Shown here: one piece after another, positions 26,635 to 34,131 of the stretch | How the letters are laid out: the number at the start of each line of letters is the position of its first letter | How positions within the stretch are numbered: the first letter of the stretch is position 1 | DNA from: Lachnospiraceae bacterium | GTDB lineage: Bacteria; Bacillota; Clostridia; Lachnospirales; Lachnospiraceae | Assembly: GCA_014804225.1 (NCBI GenBank) | Contig: JAAVAF010000052.1 | Location: 1-37,218 of the forward strand | Length of the DNA: 37,218 nt | Direction of reading: 5' to 3' | Made by a program: the position numbers and the translations under genes | Notes under the pieces: generated by a model | What the model was told of the DNA's origin: nothing | Databases searched by the model: none | Seen by the model: only the letters and a program-made list of their open reading frames with translations

Positions 26635-27078
26635 ATGGCAGAAGAACATAAGAAAGGGCTAAATGCCGAATTAATTGGAGATGATTTAGAACGTTGCTGC
26701 AGAGGCGGAGACGCATGCGGTCCGTGTCAGGGTAATCAGTGTACGATTGGCTTTGCAAAGCAGTGTATACAGGAGTATAAAAAAGCTCCCAAAAAAGAAG
26801 TTCCCGGTGGCGCAGACAATATTCCTACCATGGATTTTAAAGTATTTGATGAGACGGAACTTGAGACGGCAATTGCACATATTTTAAAGGAATGTAAAGA
26901 TTGTAAGGAGGATCATACGGAGGACTGTATTATCAATGTCATCCGCAACTGCTATGAAGTCGGTTTGTTGGGCGATATTCATCCATACGAGGGAAGTTCT
27001 TTGCAGTATTTAATGTATCTGAAAACGCATTTTGCAGAAAAGGCAGGACGGATTGCAGATATTTATACAAGTTTATAA
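26635..27078 (+). CDS. Cys-rich protein of unknown function
   Basis: A 147-aa soluble protein that I do not recognise. The start at 26635 (MAEEHKKGLNAELIGDDLE) is fixed by GGAGG 8 nt upstream; a longer frame to 26548 runs through the structured repeat and is not translated sequence. Cys residues cluster in CCRGGDACGPCQGNQC (about residues 21-36) and again in KECKDCKEDHTEDC (about 89-102), a pattern that suggests metal or Fe-S binding. The C-terminal half looks helical. No signal peptide or membrane segment is seen. It is preceded by a terminator-like hairpin (copy C) and followed by its own terminator (27097-27128), so its expression may depend on readthrough. Function unknown. Confidence 0.78.
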   Translation: MAEEHKKGLNAELIGDDLERCCRGGDACGPCQGNQCTIGFAKQCIQEYKKAPKKEVPGGADNIPTMDFKVFDETELETAIAHILKECKDCKEDHTEDCIINVIRNCYEVGLLGDIHPYEGSSLQYLMYLKTHFAEKAGRIADIYTSL

Positions 27079-27096
27079 TGCAAATAAGAGCAAAAG

Positions 27097-27128
27097 AACA
27101 GCCGCTTTGATTTGGTGGCTGTTTTTTT
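27097..27128 (+). terminator. Rho-independent terminator of the Cys-rich gene
   Basis: AACAGCC (27097-27103) pairs with GGCTGTT (27117-27123) and is followed by a continuous T-run to 27128. Confidence 0.85.
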
Positions 27129-27143
27129 ACTCTTATTTTATTC

Positions 27144-27242
27144 TATAGAAAAATGCGATAACGTAAATCATTAAAACAAAAAGCGAAGCTTTTTGCTAGA
27201 TGAGTGCGCAACGTATGCATACGTATGCACTCATCTTTTTTT
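27144..27242 (+). repeat. Structured repeat copy D (core + two hairpins + T-run)
   Basis: The core (27144-27172) keeps all 29 positions without gaps, with about four substitutions relative to copy A. Hairpin 1 (27177-27195) is the same 19 nt as in copy B. Hairpin 2 has arms AGATGAGTGC (27198-27207) and GCACTCATCT (27227-27236) with the inner palindrome ACGTATGCATACGT, then a T-run. The arm bases differ from B and C on both sides so that pairing is preserved. The element starts 15 nt after the terminator of the Cys-rich gene and overlaps the end of the convergent gene at 27231. Confidence 0.75.
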
Positions 27243-27806
27243 CATCTCGATAACTGCCATATCTTTGTCACCGTGCCCGTTCATTGTTTCAACCGTAAAG
27301 GTCACGATATTATCGTCCCACTCGATCTCATAAGCGTTTGCACAGATTGCCCGAAAGCCGTCATCCGTTATAAGACTTGCTTTTTCCTCAACAAGAAACG
27401 GACCTGTCCGCTCATATAAAACCACGCCGCCCGCAAGAAGCCAAGACCATTCCTCTGCTATGACAGCATATTTTTTATCGGGGGAATAAAAGGTGTAATA
27501 AGTTCCTCTGTCAACCATAAACAATAGATAGCAAAAGGAAGTGCCAAGCAGCAGCATCATAGAAAGCACACATACTGCTATCATAATGATCAGGCTTTTC
27601 TTACTTTTATTCTGTCTGTGTTTGGCTATTACAAGAATAATACTTAAAATCAGGATACTGATAATAGCGCCATAAGCAAGCTGTGAACCCGCAATCCGCC
27701 CGATTAAAATCGTTTTGCCTGATACGAGAGGCACAAACAGTAACACGGCCAAAACGCAGCAAAGCAGAAAAATCAGAGCGGAATTTACTTTGATCAGATT
27801 TTTCAT
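27231..27806 (-). CDS. Small membrane protein of unknown function
   Basis: A 191-aa protein with three hydrophobic segments (about residues 6-28, 40-61 and 71-97), then an external or cytoplasmic domain of about 90 residues starting YYTFYSPDKKYAVIAEEWSW and ending NGHGDKDMAVIEMKKR. The start at 27806 has GGAGG 6 nt upstream; a longer frame to 27827 lacks an RBS at that point. It begins 17 nt after the stop of the alpha-galactosidase gene, so the two are almost certainly one operon, yet nothing in it suggests sugar transport. I cannot assign a family. Confidence 0.75.
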   Translation of the reverse strand: MKNLIKVNSALIFLLCCVLAVLLFVPLVSGKTILIGRIAGSQLAYGAIISILILSIILVIAKHRQNKSKKSLIIMIAVCVLSMMLLLGTSFCYLLFMVDRGTYYTFYSPDKKYAVIAEEWSWLLAGGVVLYERTGPFLVEEKASLITDDGFRAICANAYEIEWDDNIVTFTVETMNGHGDKDMAVIEMKKR

Positions 27807-27823
27807 ACAAAGCCTCCGATTTT

Positions 27824-30034
27824 TCAATCTATTGCCTTGAAGCGTATCATTACACTTTCATACTGCATCATAATCCATGGTATTGTAATTCCTGCATTGA
27901 TAAAAGCTGCGCCGCTGTTAGTGACACTTGTGTCATTTTTAATCGTGCATTGATATCTCTTATCTTTGTCCAATCCTTTCATGAAAACATGCGTCGGATT
28001 GGGATTTCCCTCGCTCTGTGTCTTTACAAGCGTGAGCATTGCCTCACTTTTATCCTTTGCCACAAACGCCCATGCCATGCAGTCATTATTTTCAAGCGTT
28101 GTAAGTCTGTAATAGTCGCCTTCGTGTGTCAGGTCGTAAAACGCATGGAACTGCGCTACCTGCTCTTTGACCTGCTCTTTTTCTTCCTCCGAAATCTTTC
28201 CTAAATCCAGTTCATATCCGAAACTGCCTGCCATCGCCACATCGCTTCTCGTCTGGAAGGGTACCGTGCGGCCTGTCTGATGATTTGGACAGGCGGAAAC
28301 GTGTGAGCCGACACTGCTAATCGGGTAGAAAAAGCTTGTACCATACTGAATAGTAAGCCGGTTGACAGCGTCCGTATTGTCACTGCACCAAATCTGCGGT
28401 GAATAATAAAGCATACCTGCATCAAAGCGTCCGCCGCCGCCGCTGCAACCCTCGAGCAAAAGATTTGGAAACCGTTCTAACAGCCGTTCCAGTAAATCAT
28501 AGACGCCAAGTACATACTTATGGTATAGTTCTCCGCTATGCTCTTTTCCGGATGTGTGGCTGTACATATCGCAAATGCTTCTATTTAAATCCCATTTCAC
28601 ATATGCAATCGGCGCGTTGCTCAAGATATCCGTCATACGCTCCAACAAGTAATCGCGCACATCGGATCTGCTCATGTCAAGTGCAAGCTGATATCTTGCG
28701 CGGTTCGGTTCGCGCCCCGGAATGGCAACTGCCCACTCGGGATGCGTTTTGTACAAATCGCTGTCCTCCGAAATCATTTCCGGCTCAAACCAAAGTCCGA
28801 ACTGCATTCCCATTGCGTTCACGCTCTCGCCAAGCTTTTTCAGGCTGCCTCCAAGCTTTTTCTCGTTGACAAACCAGTCGCCAAGTCCGCTGAAATCGCT
28901 GTCGCGTTTTCCAAACCAGCCGTCGTCAAGCACTAGCATTTCAATCCCAAGCTCTGAAGCCTGTTTTGCAATGTTGATAAGTTTTTCCTCATTAAAATCG
29001 AAATAAGTTGCCTCCCAGTTATTGATTAATACGGGACGTTTTTCATGTTTATATTTTCCGCGGCACATATTCTCTCTTAGAATATCGTGATACTGCTGGG
29101 AAAGCGTTGTAAATCCGTTGTCGGAAAAGCTCATGATGACTTGTGGCGTCATAAGCTCGTCGTTTTGCTTTAGCAGGTAAGAAAATCCGGCTGGATGGAT
29201 GCCCATTTGTACACGCACTTGGTTTTTCTGGTCTTTCTGCGCCGCCGCAATAAAGTTTCCGCTGTAAGCAAGGCAAAAACCGTAGCAGTTTCCGTGATCC
29301 TCGTCTGTATTGTGATCGCAAAGAATGAAGGAGGGATTGTACTGGTGGCTTGATGTGCCTCGCACACTGCCGATTTCTACCTTTGCGTGCTTTACAGGAA
29401 CGCGCTCGGGCATTCTCTCAAAGGCGTGCCGTCCTGTGAAATAAATCATATCCGGCTCAAAGAACATCATATCCAGATTCATGGATAACAGCTTTTCTAC
29501 GGAAATGCTGCGTTGTCCTTTATTGATAATTTTTGCTGCTCTTGTGATGATATTTTCTTTTTCGTATACGCTATAATATAGTTTTAATAAGAGGTCGGTT
29601 GCGATCTCGCGCATTGTGATAATGAGCGTTTCCCCTTTTATGACACTTGTGTCATAAAGTGCTGGCATACCGTCAACCTTGTAGGAACCGTCAAGAACTT
29701 CGTAGCTGTCAAACCGAAACTCGGCAGCGTGGCTTCCGTCCTCATGTATAAGTTCGATCATGCTGTCGCGGAAGTCTCCGACACCAAAACCGGATACCTC
29801 CTGTGGGAGTGTGTCGAGGGAATAGGTGCGGTCTTTTCCGACACATGCGGGATTTCCGCTAAAGCCTGTGTCTGTCATAAAGATTAAGTTTGATAGGTCA
29901 TCACCATCGGTTCCTTTTTTTCCGTAAAATAAATGCAGCAGTACACCGTGTTTATCCGCCTTTATTTGGTAGCTGCTGTTGTTTGTCGATAATGTAAACA
30001 ATAGTTCGTCTGCGATTTTCTTTACTGAAATCAT
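27824..30034 (-). CDS. Alpha-galactosidase, GH36
   Basis: A 736-aa retaining alpha-galactosidase that releases terminal alpha-galactose from raffinose-family sugars and galactomannan side chains. It is the full family length. The nucleophile is D482 in YVKWDLNRS and the acid/base D552 in WCSDNTD; their spacing of 70 equals that of D478/D548 in the Geobacillus enzyme as I recall it. CSGGGGRFDAGM and VLDDGWFGKR are further GH36 signatures. An N-terminal beta-supersandwich precedes the barrel. No signal peptide is present, so it acts on imported oligosaccharides in the cytoplasm; no transporter is nearby. GAGGG lies before the ATG, and an extended -10 is at 30122-30130. Two TGACACTTGTGTCA palindromes lie inside the gene. 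Confidence 0.97.
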   Translation of the reverse strand: MISVKKIADELLFTLSTNNSSYQIKADKHGVLLHLFYGKKGTDGDDLSNLIFMTDTGFSGNPACVGKDRTYSLDTLPQEVSGFGVGDFRDSMIELIHEDGSHAAEFRFDSYEVLDGSYKVDGMPALYDTSVIKGETLIITMREIATDLLLKLYYSVYEKENIITRAAKIINKGQRSISVEKLLSMNLDMMFFEPDMIYFTGRHAFERMPERVPVKHAKVEIGSVRGTSSHQYNPSFILCDHNTDEDHGNCYGFCLAYSGNFIAAAQKDQKNQVRVQMGIHPAGFSYLLKQNDELMTPQVIMSFSDNGFTTLSQQYHDILRENMCRGKYKHEKRPVLINNWEATYFDFNEEKLINIAKQASELGIEMLVLDDGWFGKRDSDFSGLGDWFVNEKKLGGSLKKLGESVNAMGMQFGLWFEPEMISEDSDLYKTHPEWAVAIPGREPNRARYQLALDMSRSDVRDYLLERMTDILSNAPIAYVKWDLNRSICDMYSHTSGKEHSGELYHKYVLGVYDLLERLLERFPNLLLEGCSGGGGRFDAGMLYYSPQIWCSDNTDAVNRLTIQYGTSFFYPISSVGSHVSACPNHQTGRTVPFQTRSDVAMAGSFGYELDLGKISEEEKEQVKEQVAQFHAFYDLTHEGDYYRLTTLENNDCMAWAFVAKDKSEAMLTLVKTQSEGNPNPTHVFMKGLDKDKRYQCTIKNDTSVTNSGAAFINAGITIPWIMMQYESVMIRFKAID
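27922..27935. repeat. TGACACTTGTGTCA palindrome, intragenic
   Basis: A perfect 14-bp palindrome within the 3' end of the alpha-galactosidase gene, encoding DTSV in NDTSVTN. It is identical to the palindromes at 21147 and 29641. Confidence 0.6.
29641..29654. repeat. TGACACTTGTGTCA palindrome, intragenic
   Basis: A perfect 14-bp palindrome (16 bp with the flanking A/T) near the 5' part of the alpha-galactosidase gene, encoding DTSV in YDTSVIK. Same sequence and codon phase as the other two exact copies. Confidence 0.6.
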
Positions 30035-30121
30035 AGTAATCCCTCATTCTTTCCTAAGTTGCTTTTTGGGCTATTCTATTTCCTATGCATGTTGTGGCAC
30101 GCAGGATTAATGTCCGCGTAC

Positions 30122-30130
30122 AGTATAGCA
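30122..30130 (-). promoter_or_regulatory. Extended -10 element of the alpha-galactosidase gene
   Basis: The minus strand reads TGCTATACT about 90 nt upstream of the start. The leader between contains no other obvious operator. Confidence 0.45.
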
Positions 30131-30178
30131 TATAAATTTATAATATTCACCCATATTTTTCATATTTTGGAATAAAAT

Positions 30179-31162
30179 TTACAACATTTCTTTATATACC
30201 CTTAACACATTTTGATATGCGATTTTTTCGATTGTATTTTGTGAAAATCCCGCTGCCTCAAGCGTGTCAAACAGCTTATACATTTGTGCACAGTCTGCGA
30301 TTTCCAAATTGCCGATTATTCCGTCAAAATCCGAGCCTAAGCCCAAACATTCTATGCCTCCTACGTTTGTAATATATCGTGCGTGTTCTGCGATTCTTGC
30401 TGCGGTTGATGTGCTGTCGTTTCGCTTATTTAGAAAACAGCCGTAATAGTTTAGTCCTATGACACCGCCTCTTTCCGCAATTGTTTTGATCATATCGTCC
30501 GTGAGATTTCTTGCGTGTCCGCAGAGTGCGCGGGCATTGGAATGACTTGCGACAAACGGCTTTTTTGTGCAGTCTGCGATTTGCCAAAAGCCTGCATCGG
30601 ATAGGTGAGATACGTCGATGATCATGCCAAGTTCTTCCATTCGTTCTGCAAATGCATAGCCTGTGTTGGTAAGTCCTTTTGATCCGTCAAATAGGGGGAA
30701 ACCGTTTGCATCTGTTTCTTCTTTTAAAAAATTGGGATTGGCAAGCTCGTTTGGATAATTCCATGTCAAGGTCATCATACGTGCGCCGCGGTCATAGAGT
30801 TTGTCGAGGTTTTCAATTTTTCCTTCACAGCATCCGCCTTCTTCGATTGTCAAAAGTGCCGACATTTTCTGACTGTGGTCGTTTTCCATGATTTCTTCGT
30901 ATGTTTTTATGACACAAATGTCATTTTTATTTTGTTCCATTTCTTCATAAAAAATGTCAATTAAGCTACACACATATTCAAATGGAGCGATGTCTTTTTT
31001 CAGGTCAATGTACATCGCAAAGTTTTGCAGCATATAGTTTGCTTTTTTCATTTTTTGAATATCCAAGTGCAGGCTGTTTGCGGCAAGCTGTTGCGGTTTG
31101 CCACTATGTCTGCTTTGCCAGATTTCTGAGATTGTATCGCAGTGCATGTCGATGATTTTCAT
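30179..31162 (-). CDS. Membrane-dipeptidase-like peptidase (M19)
   Basis: A 327-aa zinc dipeptidase of the renal dipeptidase family. It starts MKIIDMHCDT with the H7xD9 metal pair, has the bridging Glu in LLTIEEGGC (E107 or E108), metal His in DVSHLSD (H186) and ASHSNAR (H207), and the catalytic-site Asp in LGLGSDFDG (D278). Length is normal for the family. It cleaves dipeptides, including in some members D-amino-acid-containing ones; the substrate here is not known. No signal peptide is seen, so it is cytoplasmic. AAAGGAG lies about 9 nt before the ATG. It is monocistronic. One imperfect TGACA-N4-TGTCA palindrome (30910-30923) lies in the gene. Confidence 0.95.
   Translation of the reverse strand: MKIIDMHCDTISEIWQSRHSGKPQQLAANSLHLDIQKMKKANYMLQNFAMYIDLKKDIAPFEYVCSLIDIFYEEMEQNKNDICVIKTYEEIMENDHSQKMSALLTIEEGGCCEGKIENLDKLYDRGARMMTLTWNYPNELANPNFLKEETDANGFPLFDGSKGLTNTGYAFAERMEELGMIIDVSHLSDAGFWQIADCTKKPFVASHSNARALCGHARNLTDDMIKTIAERGGVIGLNYYGCFLNKRNDSTSTAARIAEHARYITNVGGIECLGLGSDFDGIIGNLEIADCAQMYKLFDTLEAAGFSQNTIEKIAYQNVLRVYKEML
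30910..30923. repeat. TGACACAAATGTCA near-palindrome, intragenic
   Basis: TGACA and TGTCA half-sites with a 4-nt centre inside the dipeptidase gene. It encodes NDICVI, again in the same codon phase (GAC-xxx-xGT-GTC) as the exact palindromes. Confidence 0.5.
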
Positions 31163-31228
31163 TTTGAATTGGCTCCTTTATATATTACGTTAATAACTAT
31201 GCTCCTTTTTTCACACTATTTATAATGA

Positions 31229-31257
31229 GCAAAAGGGAGTTTTATACTCCCTTTTGC
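31229..31257 (-). terminator. Perfect 12-bp hairpin after the nuclease remnant
   Basis: GCAAAAGGGAGT (31229-31240) and ACTCCCTTTTGC (31246-31257) form a perfect stem with a 5-nt loop, between the remnant at 31333 and the dipeptidase. The T-run is inside the stem rather than after it, so terminator function is likely but not certain. Confidence 0.5.
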
Positions 31258-31332
31258 CGCTTTCTTGATTTTATAAAGCGTCTTATCCATTTTTTGCAAA
31301 TATCAAAGTCCTATATTTTACATTGGCACATT

Positions 31333-31725
31333 CTATTCTTTGCTGCAATATGCGTTTAACTCCGCCTCACACATATTCAATCTTTTTGCTGCTTCCTGTA
31401 AAGTTATAATACCGTCATTAAGTAAATCTACATATGCTTCTATCCTTCCTTGAGAAATTCCTTGAGAAATTCCTTCATTTCGAATCGTTTTTGCCTCGTA
31501 CTCCAACACTTTTCCACCCATAACAGACTTCACTCCTTCCTTCACATTCTCATATTTTCCCGCTAAATTTTCCAAAACTCGATACAACATATCAACAATC
31601 GTGCATTTCGTATACTCATCAATATGCTTATGTTCACACAGCTCCTCAAGCCTCATCCTGATACGCCCATATTCCTGCTTCAATATCTCAAGCTTTTCTT
31701 CACTTTTGTCATATTCCTGTAGCTT
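31333..31725 (-). pseudogene. C-terminal remnant of a nuclease-family transposase-like protein
   Basis: The frame is open from just after an in-frame TGA near 31726-31728 to 31333, with no ATG start near its 5' end (a TTG occurs at 31683). It reads KLQEYDKSEEKLEILKQEYG, then LENLAGKYENVKEGVKSVMG, a GISQGISQG linker and a C-terminal helix-turn-helix-like segment (GIITLQEAAKRLNMCEAEL). This is the kind of tail I associate with Lachnospiraceae Rpn/PD-(D/E)XK transposase-like proteins. The nuclease core is missing. It is a different subtype from the relics at 213 and 17661. It could instead be a small free-standing coiled-coil protein starting at TTG, but no good RBS was found. Confidence 0.55.
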
Positions 31726-31764
31726 TTTTCATTTTAGCATTCTATATTACAAAAAACAATGGAT

Positions 31765-33042
31765 TTATAATCTAAAACTGAGCAAATAAATCTTACAGCT
31801 AAATCCTCCACTTTCATTATTGTAAAAGCGCACTCTCCAATGATGAAAATCCGCAATCTGCCGCACCAGGCGAATGCCTAACCCATGCTCGGGCAGCTTG
31901 TTTGTTTTTCTTAGTGAATGAAATCTCCGAAGCTGTTTTTTACTTACGCCGCATCCGTTATCTGACAGTTCCAACGCATATTTTTTGAAAATTGGAGAAT
32001 GCTGCATCGTCAAGGATACCGAAATTTTGCAGCCTTGCGGATTGTGGATGACGGCGTTGTTTATAAGATTCTCAAGCAACCGTTTGATTAGTTCTTTGTC
32101 GCCTTTGATATATAATTGCTCCAACTCCTCGGAAATACTGACACTAATGTCATATTTTTCGTCCATGTTTCTGTTCATCATTTCACAGATTGTATCACGA
32201 ATAACAGCCGGCAATAAAATCTTTTCTTTCTTCCAACTCCCCATACCATAACTAAGTTTGTTTTCTGTGTTCAGATTAACGACCAGATTTTTAATGCGGA
32301 CCGCCTGATCCTCAATCGCCTGTGCCCTGTGCAAAATGCCGTTTGTACTGAACGGTACATTGTTTTCCTCATTTTGCTCTGCACTATCTGGCAAAAGGTG
32401 CAAAATTTCATCTGCGTAGCCAAGTACAAGTGAGAGCGGTGTGCGGATATCATGCGATACACCTGCAATCCATGTCGTGCGCTCCATTTCACGTCTGCGA
32501 TGCTCATGCTTTAAAGTAACAAATGTTACAAATATGAACATTACTATATTAACTGCTATCATGATTGGAAAGGCATACACATATGCAGTGATTGTTGTTC
32601 CCTGATATGTCAATGTATATTTCCATATCTTTCCTTTTTCCGTTCCAAGTACCACAATTCCGTTATCCGTAATATGAGTATAGACAGGATAATCTTGTAG
32701 GTAATATCTCGAAAACTTCACTGCGTCTTCTATTGTGTACTGCCTTGGCAGCTCCTTTGGCATACGGTACTCCCACAGTACCGTACCATCGTTATCCAGC
32801 AAAAACACAAATCCATTATGTGCGTCAACATAATCAATACCGTCTTGTGTTAATATATAATTTGTATCGCCGCTTTCCTCTATCTTTTTTTCAAGGCAAT
32901 TTGCCACATATCTGGCTGATACACTCGCTTCTTGATCATTTATAGAGATATGCGCCAATACAAATATGTCTGCAATCATCAGAAAAATCAGTGTTCCTAT
33001 TGTCAATACGATATATTTAATCAGATTTTCCAATCTTCTCAT
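31765..33042 (-). CDS. Sensor histidine kinase
   Basis: A 425-aa membrane kinase. Membrane segments at about 9-31 and 154-177 flank an extracellular domain of about 120 residues (NYILTQDGIDYVDAHNGFVF and following, PAS/Cache-like in feel). The HisKA domain has H197 in WIAGVSHDIRTPLS. The ATPase domain has the N-box LLENLINNAVIHN, G1 SDNGCG and G2 HGLGIRLVRQI. No clear HAMP domain is seen. It starts 14 nt after its response regulator (33057-33755) and has AAGGA upstream. The pair is divergent from the lantibiotic-immunity-like ABC transporter at 34876, which is the most plausible target. One TGACA-N4-TGTCA site (32139-32152) lies inside. Confidence 0.94.
   Translation of the reverse strand: MRRLENLIKYIVLTIGTLIFLMIADIFVLAHISINDQEASVSARYVANCLEKKIEESGDTNYILTQDGIDYVDAHNGFVFLLDNDGTVLWEYRMPKELPRQYTIEDAVKFSRYYLQDYPVYTHITDNGIVVLGTEKGKIWKYTLTYQGTTITAYVYAFPIMIAVNIVMFIFVTFVTLKHEHRRREMERTTWIAGVSHDIRTPLSLVLGYADEILHLLPDSAEQNEENNVPFSTNGILHRAQAIEDQAVRIKNLVVNLNTENKLSYGMGSWKKEKILLPAVIRDTICEMMNRNMDEKYDISVSISEELEQLYIKGDKELIKRLLENLINNAVIHNPQGCKISVSLTMQHSPIFKKYALELSDNGCGVSKKQLRRFHSLRKTNKLPEHGLGIRLVRQIADFHHWRVRFYNNESGGFSCKIYLLSFRL
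32139..32152. repeat. TGACACTAATGTCA near-palindrome, intragenic
   Basis: TGACA and TGTCA half-sites with a 4-nt centre inside the kinase gene, encoding YDISVS in the same codon phase as the other intragenic copies. Confidence 0.5.
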
Positions 33043-33056
33043 GACATTATGTTCCT

Positions 33057-33755
33057 TTAATCTTTCAGTTTATATCCTAATCCCCTAATATTAAGCAAAT
33101 GTGTAGGTTTTGACGGATTTTCCTCGATTTTCTCCCGCAAGTGTCTGATATGCACCATTAAAGAATTTTCATATCCATAGCTGCCGTCGGGCCACAGGGT
33201 GTCGCAAAGCGTGTTGATTGATAAAATGCGCCCTTTGTTTTCGCACAACTTTTTCAAAAGCGCATATTCCTTTGCGGTGAGTGGATAGCTCTCCTCACCT
33301 ACATTGATTGTCCCCGCGCTCCAATCTACCGTTGCTTTCCCGATTTGATCAACCGCGTTTTCGTCATCAATGTGGTAGGTTCGTTTTAAAATGGATTTTA
33401 CTCGAAGCAGCAGTTCTTCTGGCAAAAAAGGCTTGGTGATATAATCGTCTGCGCCCAATCCAAGCCCTCTAAGGCGTGCGATATCTTCATCGCGCGCAGA
33501 GAGAAATACGACGCATACGCTGCTGCCTTTTATCTTCTTTATTCTTTCAAATAAATGAAATCCGTCATCATCGGGAAGCATGACGTCCAAAATCATCAGG
33601 TAATATTCATTCTCTTTGATACGTTCTATTGCCTGTGCGCTGTTTGTCGCCGTATCGACGTATTGATAGCCTTCGTTTCTTAGCAGGTCCTCCAGCATTT
33701 TTAACAGCGGCGCTTCATCATCGACTAAAAGTATTTTGCTGTCGTATAGTGTCAT
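33057..33755 (-). CDS. OmpR/PhoB-family response regulator
   Basis: A 232-aa response regulator. The receiver has D12/D13 in LLVDDEAP, phospho-acceptor D57 in LDVMLPDDDG and the conserved Lys in YITKPF. The DNA-binding winged helix occupies about 130-232 and ends LLNIRGLGYKLKD. GAGG lies 9 nt before the ATG. It is the first gene of an RR-HK operon. The -10-like TATAAT at 33838-33843 on the minus strand may be its promoter, though no -35 is clear. It probably controls the transporter genes at 34876-37142, because LanF/BcrA-type transporters are commonly paired with such systems. Confidence 0.95.
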   Translation of the reverse strand: MTLYDSKILLVDDEAPLLKMLEDLLRNEGYQYVDTATNSAQAIERIKENEYYLMILDVMLPDDDGFHLFERIKKIKGSSVCVVFLSARDEDIARLRGLGLGADDYITKPFLPEELLLRVKSILKRTYHIDDENAVDQIGKATVDWSAGTINVGEESYPLTAKEYALLKKLCENKGRILSINTLCDTLWPDGSYGYENSLMVHIRHLREKIEENPSKPTHLLNIRGLGYKLKD

Positions 33756-33938
33756 TTTTGTACCTCATTTCTATTTCGATTTTATTAGTTTTTTTATATC
33801 GATTCTCTACTCTAAACAAGTTTATTGACTTTACTTATTATAATACATCTTTTTTCTTACGGCACTTACTTCTATAAAAAATTAAGGTAAATATAAGAAA
33901 CAAAAACTTATTTTGTCTTTTCAAACGTTTTTATTATC

Positions 33939-33967
33939 TTGCATAAGTAAATAACATATAGTAAAAT
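33939..33967 (+). promoter_or_regulatory. Candidate promoter of the toxin-antitoxin operon
   Basis: TTGCAT (33939-33944), a 17-nt spacer and TAAAAT (33962-33967). It would start transcription about 10 nt before the first 37-nt repeat unit, placing all four hairpins in the leader. The -35 match is weak. Confidence 0.35.
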
Positions 33968-33983
33968 GAATACACCAAACGCC

Positions 33984-34131
33984 GACACGCTTTGCGAGTC
34001 GTCTTATTGGACCAAACACCGACGCGCTATGCGAGTCGTCTTATTGGACCAAACACCGACGTGCTATGCGAGTCGTCTTATTGGACCAAACACCGACGTG
34101 CTATGCGAGTCGGTTTATTGGACTAAAAACG
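33984..34131 (+). repeat. Four tandem 37-nt hairpin repeats upstream of the toxin-antitoxin genes
   Basis: Units begin at 33984, 34021, 34058 and 34095 with an exact 37-nt period. Each has a centre that can fold as CGAC-N-YGC-TWT-GCG-A-GTCG, then CTTATTGGACCAAACAC. Units 2 and 3 differ by one base, which keeps pairing as a wobble; unit 4 is the most diverged. There are no spacers. The array lies 57 nt before the antitoxin start and a single unit occurs in the MerR operon leader (2103-2139), also sense to the gene. Confidence 0.88.

Noticed and set aside
26510..26758. An 82-aa minus-strand frame across repeat copy C
   Set aside because: It is antisense to the Cys-rich gene's start and the hairpin region, with no promoter or RBS.
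33984..34131. CRISPR array
   Set aside because: The 37-nt units are directly contiguous with no variable spacers, and no cas genes are present.
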